Source: M55B112 sp040880545
Lineage (GTDB): Bacteria; Bacteroidota; Bacteroidia; Bacteroidales; GCA-2748055
Assembly (NCBI GenBank): GCA_040880545.1
Contig: JBBDIE010000112.1
Coordinates: 1 to 22,729 of the forward strand
Length of the DNA: 22,729 bases
Reading direction: 5' to 3'
Shown: piece by piece, positions 15,850-22,729 of the stretch
Layout of the letters: every line of letters starts with the position of its first letter
Numbering within the stretch: the first letter of the stretch is position 1
The notes under the pieces: model-generated
What the model saw: the letters and a program-made list of their open reading frames with translations, nothing else
Told to the model about the DNA's origin: nothing
Databases searched by the model: none
Translations under genes and position numbers: made by a program

Positions 15850-16722
15850 ATGAAACCTTTAAAAATCATTGTTTTAGCAAAACAGGTGCCCGACACGCGC
15901 AATGTAGGTAAAGATGCTATGAAAGCAGATGGAACTGTAAACCGTGCAGCACTTGAAGCTATTTTTAACCCGGAAGATCTGAATGCACTGGAACAGGCCT
16001 TGAGGATCAAGGATATGGTACCTGGTTCGGAGGTCTCGCTGCTGACCATGGGCCCAGGAAGGGCTGCTGAAATTATTAGGGAAGGACTGTACCGGGGGGC
16101 GGACGGAGGCGTTTTACTTACAGACAGGAAATTCGCTGGATCAGATACACTGGCAACCTCGTTTGCTATTGCAACTACCATTGGTAAACTCTCCTACGAT
16201 GTGATCATTGCGGGACGACAGGCAATTGACGGGGATACGGCACAGGTTGGGCCCCAGGTGGCTGAAAAATTGAGCATTCCGCAGATAACCTATGTGGAGG
16301 AAATCGTAAAAATAAATTCCCAATTTCTGGAAATCAGACGCAGGCTCGACAACGGGTATGAAATTGTACGTTCACCATTTCCGGTATTGCTTACTGTACA
16401 TAGTTCTGCTCCTGACTGCAGACCGCGTATTGCAAAGAATGTAATGAAATTCAAGCATGCACGGACTCTGACAGAACTTCAGGACGCCACCGAAGATTAT
16501 ACCAGGATGTTTCATGACCGGCCCTATCTGAAAATACGGGAGATGAGCGCTGATGAAATCGGTGCTGATGTGGAATCACTGGGCTTATCCGGTTCGCCCA
16601 CCAAGGTGAAGAAGATTGAAAATGTAGTATTCAAAGCCAAGGAATCAAAGGTATTCGGAACCAGTGACAAAGAAATTGAAGAACTTATTGTTGAATTGAT
16701 AGAGAACCACACTATCGGTTAA
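15850..16722 (+). CDS. etfB: Electron transfer flavoprotein, beta subunit
   Basis: A 290-residue ETF beta subunit, the partner of EtfA in a soluble flavoprotein that moves electrons between acyl-CoA dehydrogenase and other carriers. The family fold is seen: KIIVLAKQVPDT at the start, the NPEDLNALEQALR segment, LTMGPGRAAEIIREGLYRGAD, and the nucleotide-binding stretch GRQAIDGDTAQVGPQ (D127–P135). The form DGDTAQVGP resembles ETFs of anaerobes that bind FAD in this subunit, whereas AMP-binding ETFs of respiring bacteria and mitochondria have a different sequence here. Electron bifurcation is therefore possible but inferred. First gene of a three-gene operon, 22 nt before etfA. Confidence 0.94.
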   Translation: MKPLKIIVLAKQVPDTRNVGKDAMKADGTVNRAALEAIFNPEDLNALEQALRIKDMVPGSEVSLLTMGPGRAAEIIREGLYRGADGGVLLTDRKFAGSDTLATSFAIATTIGKLSYDVIIAGRQAIDGDTAQVGPQVAEKLSIPQITYVEEIVKINSQFLEIRRRLDNGYEIVRSPFPVLLTVHSSAPDCRPRIAKNVMKFKHARTLTELQDATEDYTRMFHDRPYLKIREMSADEIGADVESLGLSGSPTKVKKIENVVFKAKESKVFGTSDKEIEELIVELIENHTIG

Positions 16723-16744
16723 TCTCTTCGTAAAACCCACAATC

Positions 16745-17764
16745 GTGAATAATATTATTGTTTATTGCGAAACCAACGGTAATGCCGTTGCAGAAGTTAG
16801 TCTTGAGTTGATGACAAAGGCACGCAGCCTTGCAAATCAACTGAAGATACAGGTAGAGGGAATACTGATCGGTAATGACCTGAAAGGATTAGAGAAACAA
16901 CTTTTTGCCCATGGAGCAAACCTTGTTCATAAAGCAGAAGACCCCAGACTTGAATTCTATCAGACACTTCCCCATAACAGCATTGTATGTGAGATCATGC
17001 AGAAGCAGCAGCCCCAGATTGGATTGTTTGGAGCAACCACTGTAGGCAGAGACCTGGCACCCAGGGTAGCCTCGGCACTTAAAGCCGGACTTACAGCCGA
17101 CTGTACAAGTCTTGAAATAGGCGACCACTATGAGAAGAAGACAGACACAACCTACGAAAATCTGCTGTACCAGATCCGCCCGGCATTTGGAGGGAACATT
17201 GTGGCCACTATCATCAACCCGGGAACCCGGCCCCAGCTGGCAACAGTCAGGGAGGGAGTGATGAAAAAGGAAGAATTGGAAGCCCCGTTGAACGGAAAAG
17301 TAAAAAACTGGAAAGTTGAAGAGATCGTTCAAAAAGATGATTTTGTGGTGGAGATCATTGAACGCCAGGTTGAGGATAAAAAAATTAATATCAAAGGTTC
17401 ACAAATTATTGTTGCAGGTGGCTATGGGGTCGGTTCAAAAGAGAATTTCGAATACCTCTACCAGCTGGCCGAAGTACTTGGAGGTGAAGTAGGAGGGACC
17501 AGAGCAGCTGTGGATGCCGGTTATATCGGGCATGACCGCCAGATCGGACAAACAGGAGTGACTGTTCGTCCGAAACTATATATTGCCTGTGGGATATCCG
17601 GGCAGATACAGCACAGGGCAGGGATGATGGAATCTTCAATGATCATCTCAATTAATACGGACCCGGCTGCTCCGATGAATTCCATCGCTGATTATGTAAT
17701 CACGGGGGATTTTGCCGATGTGGTACCGAAACTTATTAAGTATTACAAGAAAAACTCCAAGTAG
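16745..17764 (+). CDS. etfA: Electron transfer flavoprotein, alpha subunit
   Basis: A 339-residue ETF alpha subunit that binds FAD in its C-terminal domain. The start is GTG at 16745, fixed by the conserved N-terminal strand (NNIIVYCET) and the 22-nt gap after etfB. The N-terminal domain includes the GATTVGRDLAPRVASAL segment. The FAD domain has IIVAGGYGVGSKENF, the IGQTGVTVRPKLYIACG motif (Gly268–Gly271 = GQTG), GISGQIQHRAGM and INTDPAAPMNSIADY, all typical. Length is slightly above average. It is followed 24 nt later by the acyl-CoA dehydrogenase that is its likely electron partner. Confidence 0.95.
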   Translation: MNNIIVYCETNGNAVAEVSLELMTKARSLANQLKIQVEGILIGNDLKGLEKQLFAHGANLVHKAEDPRLEFYQTLPHNSIVCEIMQKQQPQIGLFGATTVGRDLAPRVASALKAGLTADCTSLEIGDHYEKKTDTTYENLLYQIRPAFGGNIVATIINPGTRPQLATVREGVMKKEELEAPLNGKVKNWKVEEIVQKDDFVVEIIERQVEDKKINIKGSQIIVAGGYGVGSKENFEYLYQLAEVLGGEVGGTRAAVDAGYIGHDRQIGQTGVTVRPKLYIACGISGQIQHRAGMMESSMIISINTDPAAPMNSIADYVITGDFADVVPKLIKYYKKNSK

Positions 17765-17788
17765 CAATAAAGATTAAACGGAAAGATC

Positions 17789-19507
17789 ATGGAAAATTTT
17801 TATACAGATAACAAGGACCTGAAATTTCATCTTAACCATCCATTAATGGAGAAGATCGTGGCCCTGAAGGAAAATAATTTTGAAGAATCCAAAACCTTTG
17901 ATTATGCACCGGTAGATTTTGAAGATGCTCTTGACAGCTACGATAAAATTCTGGAAATCGTGGGGGAGATCAGCGGGGAAGTGATTGAACCAAATGCAGA
18001 ATCTGTGGACCAGGATGGTCCGAAATTGATCAACAATGAAGTAATATATGCCAGGGGAACCCAGGAAAATCATGATGTGCTGACAAAAGCAGGGTTGATT
18101 GGAATGTCGTTGCCCAGGGAGTATGGCGGACTCAATTTCCCTATCGTACCATACGTGATGGCAGCTGAAATTGTATCCAGGGCAGATGCCGGGTTTGCCA
18201 ATATATGGGGTCTGCAGGATTGCGCCGAAACAATTCATGAATTTGCCAGTGAGGAGATTAAGCAGGAGTTCCTTCCCCGGTTCAATAAAGGGGCAACAGC
18301 GGCCATGGTACTCACTGAACCTGATGCTGGTTCCGACCTGCAGGCAGTGCAGTTAAAAGGTAGTATCAGCGCTGAATATGATCCCAAAAAAGACATCTAC
18401 TACCTCAACGGGGTAAAGCGATTTATTACAAACGGGGATGCAGATATCTCCCTGGTCCTTGCCCGTTCTGAGCCTGGTACCAGCGATGGACGTGGGTTGT
18501 CACTTTTTGTGTACGACAGAAAAGATGCTGCAGTAAAGATCAGACGAATCGAAAATAAATTGGGTATTAAAGGTTCCCCCACATGTGAAATGGTATTTAC
18601 CAATGCGCCGGCAAAACTGGTGGGCGACAGGAAACTGGGACTAATCAAATATGTGATGGCGCTGATGAACTCGGCCAGGCTTGGCATAGGGGCGCAATCA
18701 GTTGGACTGGCTGAGGCTGCTTACCGCGAAGCACTGAAATATGCCAATGAAAGGGTTCAGTTTGGGAAGGCAATTATTCAGTTCCCCGCAGTATATGAGA
18801 TGTTGACCAGTATGAAGGTGAGGACACAAGGGATCCGCACACTTTTATATGAAACAGCACGGTACGTTGATATATACAAGAATTATGCGTTCGCTTCTGA
18901 GAAAAGACAACTGGAAAGTGAAGAGAGACAGGAAGCTAAGCGTTACCAGCGGTTGGCCGACATGTTTACGCCTTTGCTGAAGTTGATTTCCAGTGAGTAT
19001 TGCAACCAAATTGCTTATGACAGTATGCAAATCCACGGTGGGGCAGGCTTTATGAAAGATTTTCCTATTGAAAGAATATACAGGGATGCACGGATTACCA
19101 GCATCTATGAGGGTACCTCACAATTGCAAGTGGTTGCAGCTATTCGGGGTGTGACTGCCGGTGGTTTCCTGAACAGGATCAGGGAATTTGAAGAGGTGAA
19201 GGTGACACCGGAAATGGATTACCTGAAAAAATACCTGGTCTCAATGACCAACGAATACGAAAAGGTAACCAAATGGGTGATGGATCAGGATGATAACGAA
19301 TTTGTTGATTTTCATGCACGCAGGATGGTGGAGATGGCAGGTAATATTATCATTGGCTACCTGTTGCTCCACGACAGTGTAAAAGACAGTGAATTTGAAA
19401 ATGCTGCTGAGGTATTCATCAAACAGGGTAAATCGGAAAATGCACAAAAGGCAGATTATATTACCAGCAGTGAGTTGAAGGACCTGGGTGTTTACAGGTA
19501 TGTCTGA
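17789..19507 (+). CDS. Acyl-CoA dehydrogenase
   Basis: A 572-residue flavin enzyme that forms or reduces the alpha-beta double bond of an acyl-CoA. After an N-terminal extension, the classic domain has GLIGMSLPREYGGL, AMVLTEPDAGSDLQAV (FAD/substrate site), NGVKRFITNGD, ERVQFGKAI and QIHGGAGFMKDFPIERIYRDA. The catalytic base is expected to be Glu441 in IYEGTSQLQ. A charged insert (about 370–395, KRQLESEERQEAKR) and a C-terminal domain of about 115 residues make it longer than the usual 380, as in other Bacteroidota members. The link with etfBA suggests work in fatty or amino acid degradation or, in the reverse direction, as a crotonyl-CoA-type reductase. Substrate is not predictable. Confidence 0.93.
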   Translation: MENFYTDNKDLKFHLNHPLMEKIVALKENNFEESKTFDYAPVDFEDALDSYDKILEIVGEISGEVIEPNAESVDQDGPKLINNEVIYARGTQENHDVLTKAGLIGMSLPREYGGLNFPIVPYVMAAEIVSRADAGFANIWGLQDCAETIHEFASEEIKQEFLPRFNKGATAAMVLTEPDAGSDLQAVQLKGSISAEYDPKKDIYYLNGVKRFITNGDADISLVLARSEPGTSDGRGLSLFVYDRKDAAVKIRRIENKLGIKGSPTCEMVFTNAPAKLVGDRKLGLIKYVMALMNSARLGIGAQSVGLAEAAYREALKYANERVQFGKAIIQFPAVYEMLTSMKVRTQGIRTLLYETARYVDIYKNYAFASEKRQLESEERQEAKRYQRLADMFTPLLKLISSEYCNQIAYDSMQIHGGAGFMKDFPIERIYRDARITSIYEGTSQLQVVAAIRGVTAGGFLNRIREFEEVKVTPEMDYLKKYLVSMTNEYEKVTKWVMDQDDNEFVDFHARRMVEMAGNIIIGYLLLHDSVKDSEFENAAEVFIKQGKSENAQKADYITSSELKDLGVYRYV

Positions 19508-19532
19508 CGGTTTCCCGGTTACACAAAACAAT

Positions 19533-19606
19533 AGCAGGTTGTAGAGACAAGGCATGCCTTGTCTCTATTGTTGTAGATCAGCGACAAGGCAAACCTTGTA
19601 CCTGCT
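19533..19606 (+). repeat. Nested palindromic intergenic repeat
   Basis: Outer arms AGCAGGT (19533–19539) and ACCTGCT (19600–19606) enclose two palindromes sharing the core ACAAGG/CCTTGT. The first is perfect over 24 nt: AGAGACAAGGCA (19543–19554) and TGCCTTGTCTCT (19555–19566). The second, ACAAGG (19584–19589) and CCTTGT (19594–19599), has a 4-nt loop. It carries no coding capacity and no T-run. It looks like a REP/MITE-type dispersed element; other genomic copies cannot be checked here. Confidence 0.65.
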
Positions 19607-19628
19607 GTTATTTAATACCCTATATTTG
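19596..19628 (+). promoter_or_regulatory. Possible promoter of the DUF2520–maf cluster
   Basis: TATATTTG at 19621–19628 matches the TAnnTTTG box. The best upstream TTG (19596–19598) is 22 nt away, slightly longer than the consensus, and lies in the right arm of the palindromic repeat. It is 29 nt before the GTG start at 19658. Confidence 0.5.
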
Positions 19629-19657
19629 TATCCCAAAACAGAAGAACAGGTACAGCG

Positions 19658-20455
19658 GTGGTCTTGAAGAAAAATATTACATCAGTATCTATCATAGGAA
19701 CAGGTAATGTAGGCTGGCACCTGGCCATTGCCCTGTTCAAATCGGGAATCGAAATCCGCCATATCATTGCCAGATCCAGTGCGAAGGCCGGAGAACTGGC
19801 CCGAATAGTGGATGCTTCTCCGGTAGCTAATTTTACAGACATCATAAAACATCCTGATATGTATCTTGTATGTGTCAGTGATGATGCGATTCCCGGTGTG
19901 GTTGATATAATCGGGGACTCTGGAGCTGTAATTGTACATACTTCAGGAAGTACCGGGTTTGAAGTGTTTACGCATGTAAAAGAAAATTATGGAGTTTTCT
20001 ATCCGCTTCAGACCTTCACTCGAGGAAATGAAATGAATTACCAGGAGATTCCATTTCTGGTTGAGGGAGACTCAAAAAAAGTCGTTGAAATGCTCAAAGG
20101 ACTGGCCGATACCATTTCAGGAATCTCAAGGGAGGCTGACTCAGAAATGCGTAAAAAAATTCATATTGCAGCAGTATTTGCATGCAATTTCAGCAACCAT
20201 CTGGCAGCCGTGGCGGAAACCATATTAAAGGAATCAGGATTGGAGGTGGATCTTCTGTTCCCACTAATGAAAGAGACATACAGGAAAATCATCCATATTG
20301 GACCTTTAAAGGCGCAAACAGGACCTGCTGCAAGAAATGACACGAACATGATCGGAAGTCATCTCGATGCGTTGGTGGATTTTCCCGAAGAACTAAAGAT
20401 GTATAAAATATTGACAGACAATATAATAAGATACAGAAAAAAACAGAATGAGTAA
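19658..20455 (+). CDS. Rossmann-fold protein with DUF2520 domain
   Basis: A 265-residue protein with an N-terminal NAD(P)-binding fold: a strand SVSIIGTGNVGWHLAIAL with the GxGxxG loop (about residues 14–19), similar to the ProC/6-phosphogluconate dehydrogenase group. It contains LVCVSDDAI and VHTSGSTG, a GVFYPLQTFT motif, and a helical C-terminal DUF2520 domain with HIAAVFACNFSNHL. The reaction is not known. Start GTG 19658 is chosen because it precedes the first strand and follows a promoter-like site. The gene overlaps the next one by 8 nt, indicating translational coupling. Confidence 0.85.
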   Translation: MVLKKNITSVSIIGTGNVGWHLAIALFKSGIEIRHIIARSSAKAGELARIVDASPVANFTDIIKHPDMYLVCVSDDAIPGVVDIIGDSGAVIVHTSGSTGFEVFTHVKENYGVFYPLQTFTRGNEMNYQEIPFLVEGDSKKVVEMLKGLADTISGISREADSEMRKKIHIAAVFACNFSNHLAAVAETILKESGLEVDLLFPLMKETYRKIIHIGPLKAQTGPAARNDTNMIGSHLDALVDFPEELKMYKILTDNIIRYRKKQNE

Positions 20456-20975
20456 AGCAAATTTCAAAGAGGATCTGAAAAAAATCAGGGCATTTGCCTT
20501 TGATGTGGATGGTGTTCTGAGTGATCCGAAAGTGTATCTTGCCGCTGACGGGGAGCTTTTGCGAACAATGAATACCAAAGATGGCTATGCGTTGCAGCAT
20601 GCAGTAAAACGGGGTTACCCGATTGCCATCATCACGGGAGGCAGAACCGAATCTGTGGGACTCAGGTTCAGTAAACTGGGAATAGAGGATATCTATCTTG
20701 GCGCGGCAGATAAGATGAAGGATTTTAATGATTTCAGGAAAAAATACAACCTGGCAACTGACGAAATTCTTTATATGGGGGACGACCTTCCGGATTATGA
20801 TGTGATGCGTGCTTGTGGAGTGGCTTGTTGCCCGGCTGATGCGATGGAGGAGATTAAATCCGTTTCAGTTTACATATCACATATTAAAGGAGGAGAGGGG
20901 TGTGTCAGGGATATTATTGAACAGGTATTACGATTGCATGGCAGGTGGTTGGACGGGGAATCATTCACCTGGTAA
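20448..20975 (+). CDS. HAD phosphatase, KdsC-like
   Basis: A 175-residue haloacid dehalogenase-type phosphatase of subclass C0 with no cap domain, which works as a tetramer in known members. Catalytic Asp19 and Asp21 are in FDVDGVLSD, motif II threonine is in IITGGRTESV, and the motif III/IV region is YMGDDLPDYDVM. This matches KDO-8-phosphate phosphatase (KdsC) of lipopolysaccharide synthesis, but kdsA, kdsB and kdsD are not in the window and related enzymes act on other sugar acids, so the substrate is uncertain. It overlaps the DUF2520 gene by 8 nt and is 94 nt before the prenyltransferase gene. Confidence 0.85.
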   Translation: MSKANFKEDLKKIRAFAFDVDGVLSDPKVYLAADGELLRTMNTKDGYALQHAVKRGYPIAIITGGRTESVGLRFSKLGIEDIYLGAADKMKDFNDFRKKYNLATDEILYMGDDLPDYDVMRACGVACCPADAMEEIKSVSVYISHIKGGEGCVRDIIEQVLRLHGRWLDGESFTW

Positions 20976-21069
20976 TCGTGGTTCGGATGTGATAATCAAC
21001 TTTTCAGGCATGATTTTTACAAAAAGCGTTTAACTTTATCCGTTAATAAATCGCAAGGCAGGTCTGATA

Positions 21070-22038
21070 ATGAGAACTATTTTTACACTTGTAAGGCTCC
21101 CAAATCTTTTAATTATTGCATTCACACAGTTTGCAATGCGTTACCTGATCATGGAACCTCTGCTGCCCTCGTCCAGTTTTTCATTACAGTTTGATAATCT
21201 GCAATTTTTATTACTGGTTCTGGCTACCATGTTTATTGCTGCAGCCGGTTACATTATCAATGACTATTTTGATACAAGAACTGACAGGATCAATAAACCT
21301 GACAGGGTGGTGGTTGGTGTTACAGTGAACCGCCGTACGGCAATGACCCTCCATACGGTATTTAATCTGGCAGGAATTGGAATCGGGGTATATCTGAGCT
21401 TTTATATTAACCTTGTGTCGATGAGTTTCATCTTCTTTCTGACCACAGGATTGCTCTGGTTTTATTCAACCAATTACAAACGACAATTCCTGATTGGGAA
21501 TGTTACGGTGGCCTTTTTAACTGCGATGGTTCCTCTGATAGTCGTATTATTTGAGATACCTATGCTGAACAAAGAATATGGACCAGTGATGCTACAATAT
21601 AACAGTAGCTTTAATAATATCTTCATCTGGGTAGCAGGGTTCAGTGTTTTTGCATTTATCACTACATTGATACGCGAGATAATTAAGGATGCTGAAGATT
21701 TTGAAGGGGATGCTGCTTATGGCATGAAAACTCTACCAATTGTTGCCGGCACAAGGCTTACCAAATCAATATTGACATTGCTGATTACTGGTACGATTAT
21801 ACTGTTGATCTTCGTCCTGGTGAAATTTATCATGTTTTCCGGAAAAGAACCCGATTTCATATCATTGATCTATTTTGCTTCATTTTTGATCATTCCGTTC
21901 TTTATCCTCATTACCCTTGTTATTACGGCTGCAGATAAAAAAGATTACCACCGTGCAAGCGTGTTGATTAAACTGATTATGTTGTTTGGTGTATTGTATT
22001 CTTTTGTAGTGTATTACCTGATTAATTATTGGTTGTAA
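21070..22038 (+). CDS. UbiA-family membrane prenyltransferase
   Basis: A 322-residue polytopic membrane enzyme with about eight or nine hydrophobic helices. The first aspartate-rich motif is NDYFDTRTDR (Asn64, Asp65, Asp68, Asp72), which holds the prenyl diphosphate through magnesium. The second is around DAEDFEGD (Asp207–Asp214). The sequence falls among proteins annotated in Bacteroidota as geranylgeranylglycerol-phosphate geranylgeranyltransferase-like; whether it acts on a lipid phosphate or a quinone precursor is not settled. Its TAA stop abuts the ATG of maf with no spacing, so the two are surely cotranscribed. The 94 nt before it show no convincing promoter. Confidence 0.88.
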   Translation: MRTIFTLVRLPNLLIIAFTQFAMRYLIMEPLLPSSSFSLQFDNLQFLLLVLATMFIAAAGYIINDYFDTRTDRINKPDRVVVGVTVNRRTAMTLHTVFNLAGIGIGVYLSFYINLVSMSFIFFLTTGLLWFYSTNYKRQFLIGNVTVAFLTAMVPLIVVLFEIPMLNKEYGPVMLQYNSSFNNIFIWVAGFSVFAFITTLIREIIKDAEDFEGDAAYGMKTLPIVAGTRLTKSILTLLITGTIILLIFVLVKFIMFSGKEPDFISLIYFASFLIIPFFILITLVITAADKKDYHRASVLIKLIMLFGVLYSFVVYYLINYWL

Positions 22039-22629
22039 ATGCTGTTGGAGAAGATCAAAGGGTATCATATTATACTTGCCTCTGGCTCGCCCAGGAGACA
22101 GGAACTGTTGAAAGGAGCAGGATTTAATTTTGAGCTGTTTACTGATTTTGAAGTAGAAGAAAGCTTTCCTGCGGATTTGGAGGGAAAAGAGATTGCACTC
22201 TATCTTGCAATGAAGAAATCGCTTGCCATTCCCCGGAAATTAAATCAGCAAGAAATTCTTATTACTGCAGATACAGTGGTGTGTCAGGGAAAGCAATTGC
22301 TTGATAAACCAGGAAACGAGCAGGAAGCCAGGGCAACATTACAACAATTATCCGGCCAATCCCACCATGTTCATACCGGGGTATGCCTGAGATCCCTTCA
22401 AAAAACCATTGAATTTTCCGCCTCCACCAAAGTTACATTTGGAATGCTTTCAGAAAAAGAGATAAACTACTATATTCGACATTTCAATCCTTTTGACAAA
22501 GCGGGTGCTTACGGAATACAGGAGTGGATCGGATTTGTGGGGGTGGAGAAGATCTCCGGGTCCTATTTTAACGTGATGGGATTACCTGTAAACATGTTAT
22601 ACCGGGAGCTGGAAAATTTTATTGAATAA
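22039..22629 (+). CDS. maf: Maf/YhdE-type nucleoside triphosphate pyrophosphatase
   Basis: A 196-residue enzyme of the Maf family, which hydrolyses dTTP, UTP or modified nucleotides to monophosphates and is linked to house-cleaning and septum arrest. The signature LASGSPRRQELL (residues 13–24) and the catalytic ADTVV (Asp78) are present, followed by a conserved KPGNEQEARATLQQLSG and FDKAGAYGIQEW. The KAGAYGIQ segment is typical of the dTTP/UTP group rather than the m7GTP group, by family knowledge. The start ATG directly follows the previous stop codon. Last gene of the cluster. The 100 nt after it to the window end contain no feature I can support. Confidence 0.93.
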   Translation: MLLEKIKGYHIILASGSPRRQELLKGAGFNFELFTDFEVEESFPADLEGKEIALYLAMKKSLAIPRKLNQQEILITADTVVCQGKQLLDKPGNEQEARATLQQLSGQSHHVHTGVCLRSLQKTIEFSASTKVTFGMLSEKEINYYIRHFNPFDKAGAYGIQEWIGFVGVEKISGSYFNVMGLPVNMLYRELENFIE

Positions 22630-22729
22630 ATAGAGTCTGTCAATAAAGTAGCGTGGCTGGATCATAATGTTCGGGATCAAGGGTTATTCCCTGCGGTCAT
22701 GAGCTCAAAACTTTCAGTTTTTCGGTTGC

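Noticed and set aside
21014..21038. Possible promoter before the UbiA gene (TAACTTTA at 21031–21038)
   Set aside because: The box lacks the final G and no TTG lies at the right distance; read-through from the HAD gene is simpler.

Overview
The window reads as a chromosomal core region of a Bacteroidota bacterium, most likely Bacteroidales or a close relative. Evidence is the gene order rpsU–xerC–hpf, then four tRNAs–tuf–tRNA-Trp–secE–nusG–rplKAJL–rpoBC–DUF3467; the near absence of Shine-Dalgarno (SD) sequences before most genes, with AT-rich start regions instead; promoter-like sites of the Bacteroidota form (TTG, about 20 nt, TAnnTTTG); and RpoB/RpoC sequences close to those of Bacteroides. 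All genes lie on the + strand.

Layout: (1) 1–133 is the 3' end of an unrecognised gene. (2) 320–1750 is an rpsU–xerC–hpf operon with a promoter at 263–293 and a terminator at 1768–1797. (3) 1927–15761 is the translation/transcription super-operon. A strong promoter (1927–1958) precedes tRNA-Thr(TGT), tRNA-Tyr(GTA), tRNA-Gly(TCC), tRNA-Thr(GGT) and tuf. A hairpin terminator at 3810–3853 then stands only 18 nt before tRNA-Trp, followed by secE, nusG, the stalk and L1-arm ribosomal proteins, both large RNA polymerase subunits and a small DUF3467 protein, ending at a terminator (15734–15761). (4) 15784–19507 is a promoter plus etfB–etfA–acyl-CoA dehydrogenase, an electron-transfer module. (5) 19533–19606 is a nested palindromic repeat. 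(6) 19658–22629 is a DUF2520 protein, a KdsC-like HAD phosphatase, a UbiA prenyltransferase and a Maf pyrophosphatase.

Most of the window is ordinary, highly conserved core genome. The points that stand out are: strong SD sequences in front of rpsU and hpf but not the other genes; a 76-nt tRNA-like element between tRNA-Tyr and tRNA-Gly that keeps an acceptor stem and T-stem but lacks D and anticodon arms and carries a hairpin in its T-loop; hairpins at tuf/tRNA-Trp and rplL/rpoB that look like transcript-level control points; a palindromic repeat that runs into a possible promoter; and an EtfB sequence signature suggestive of an electron-bifurcating ETF. No phage, insertion sequence, CRISPR or defence system was recognised.
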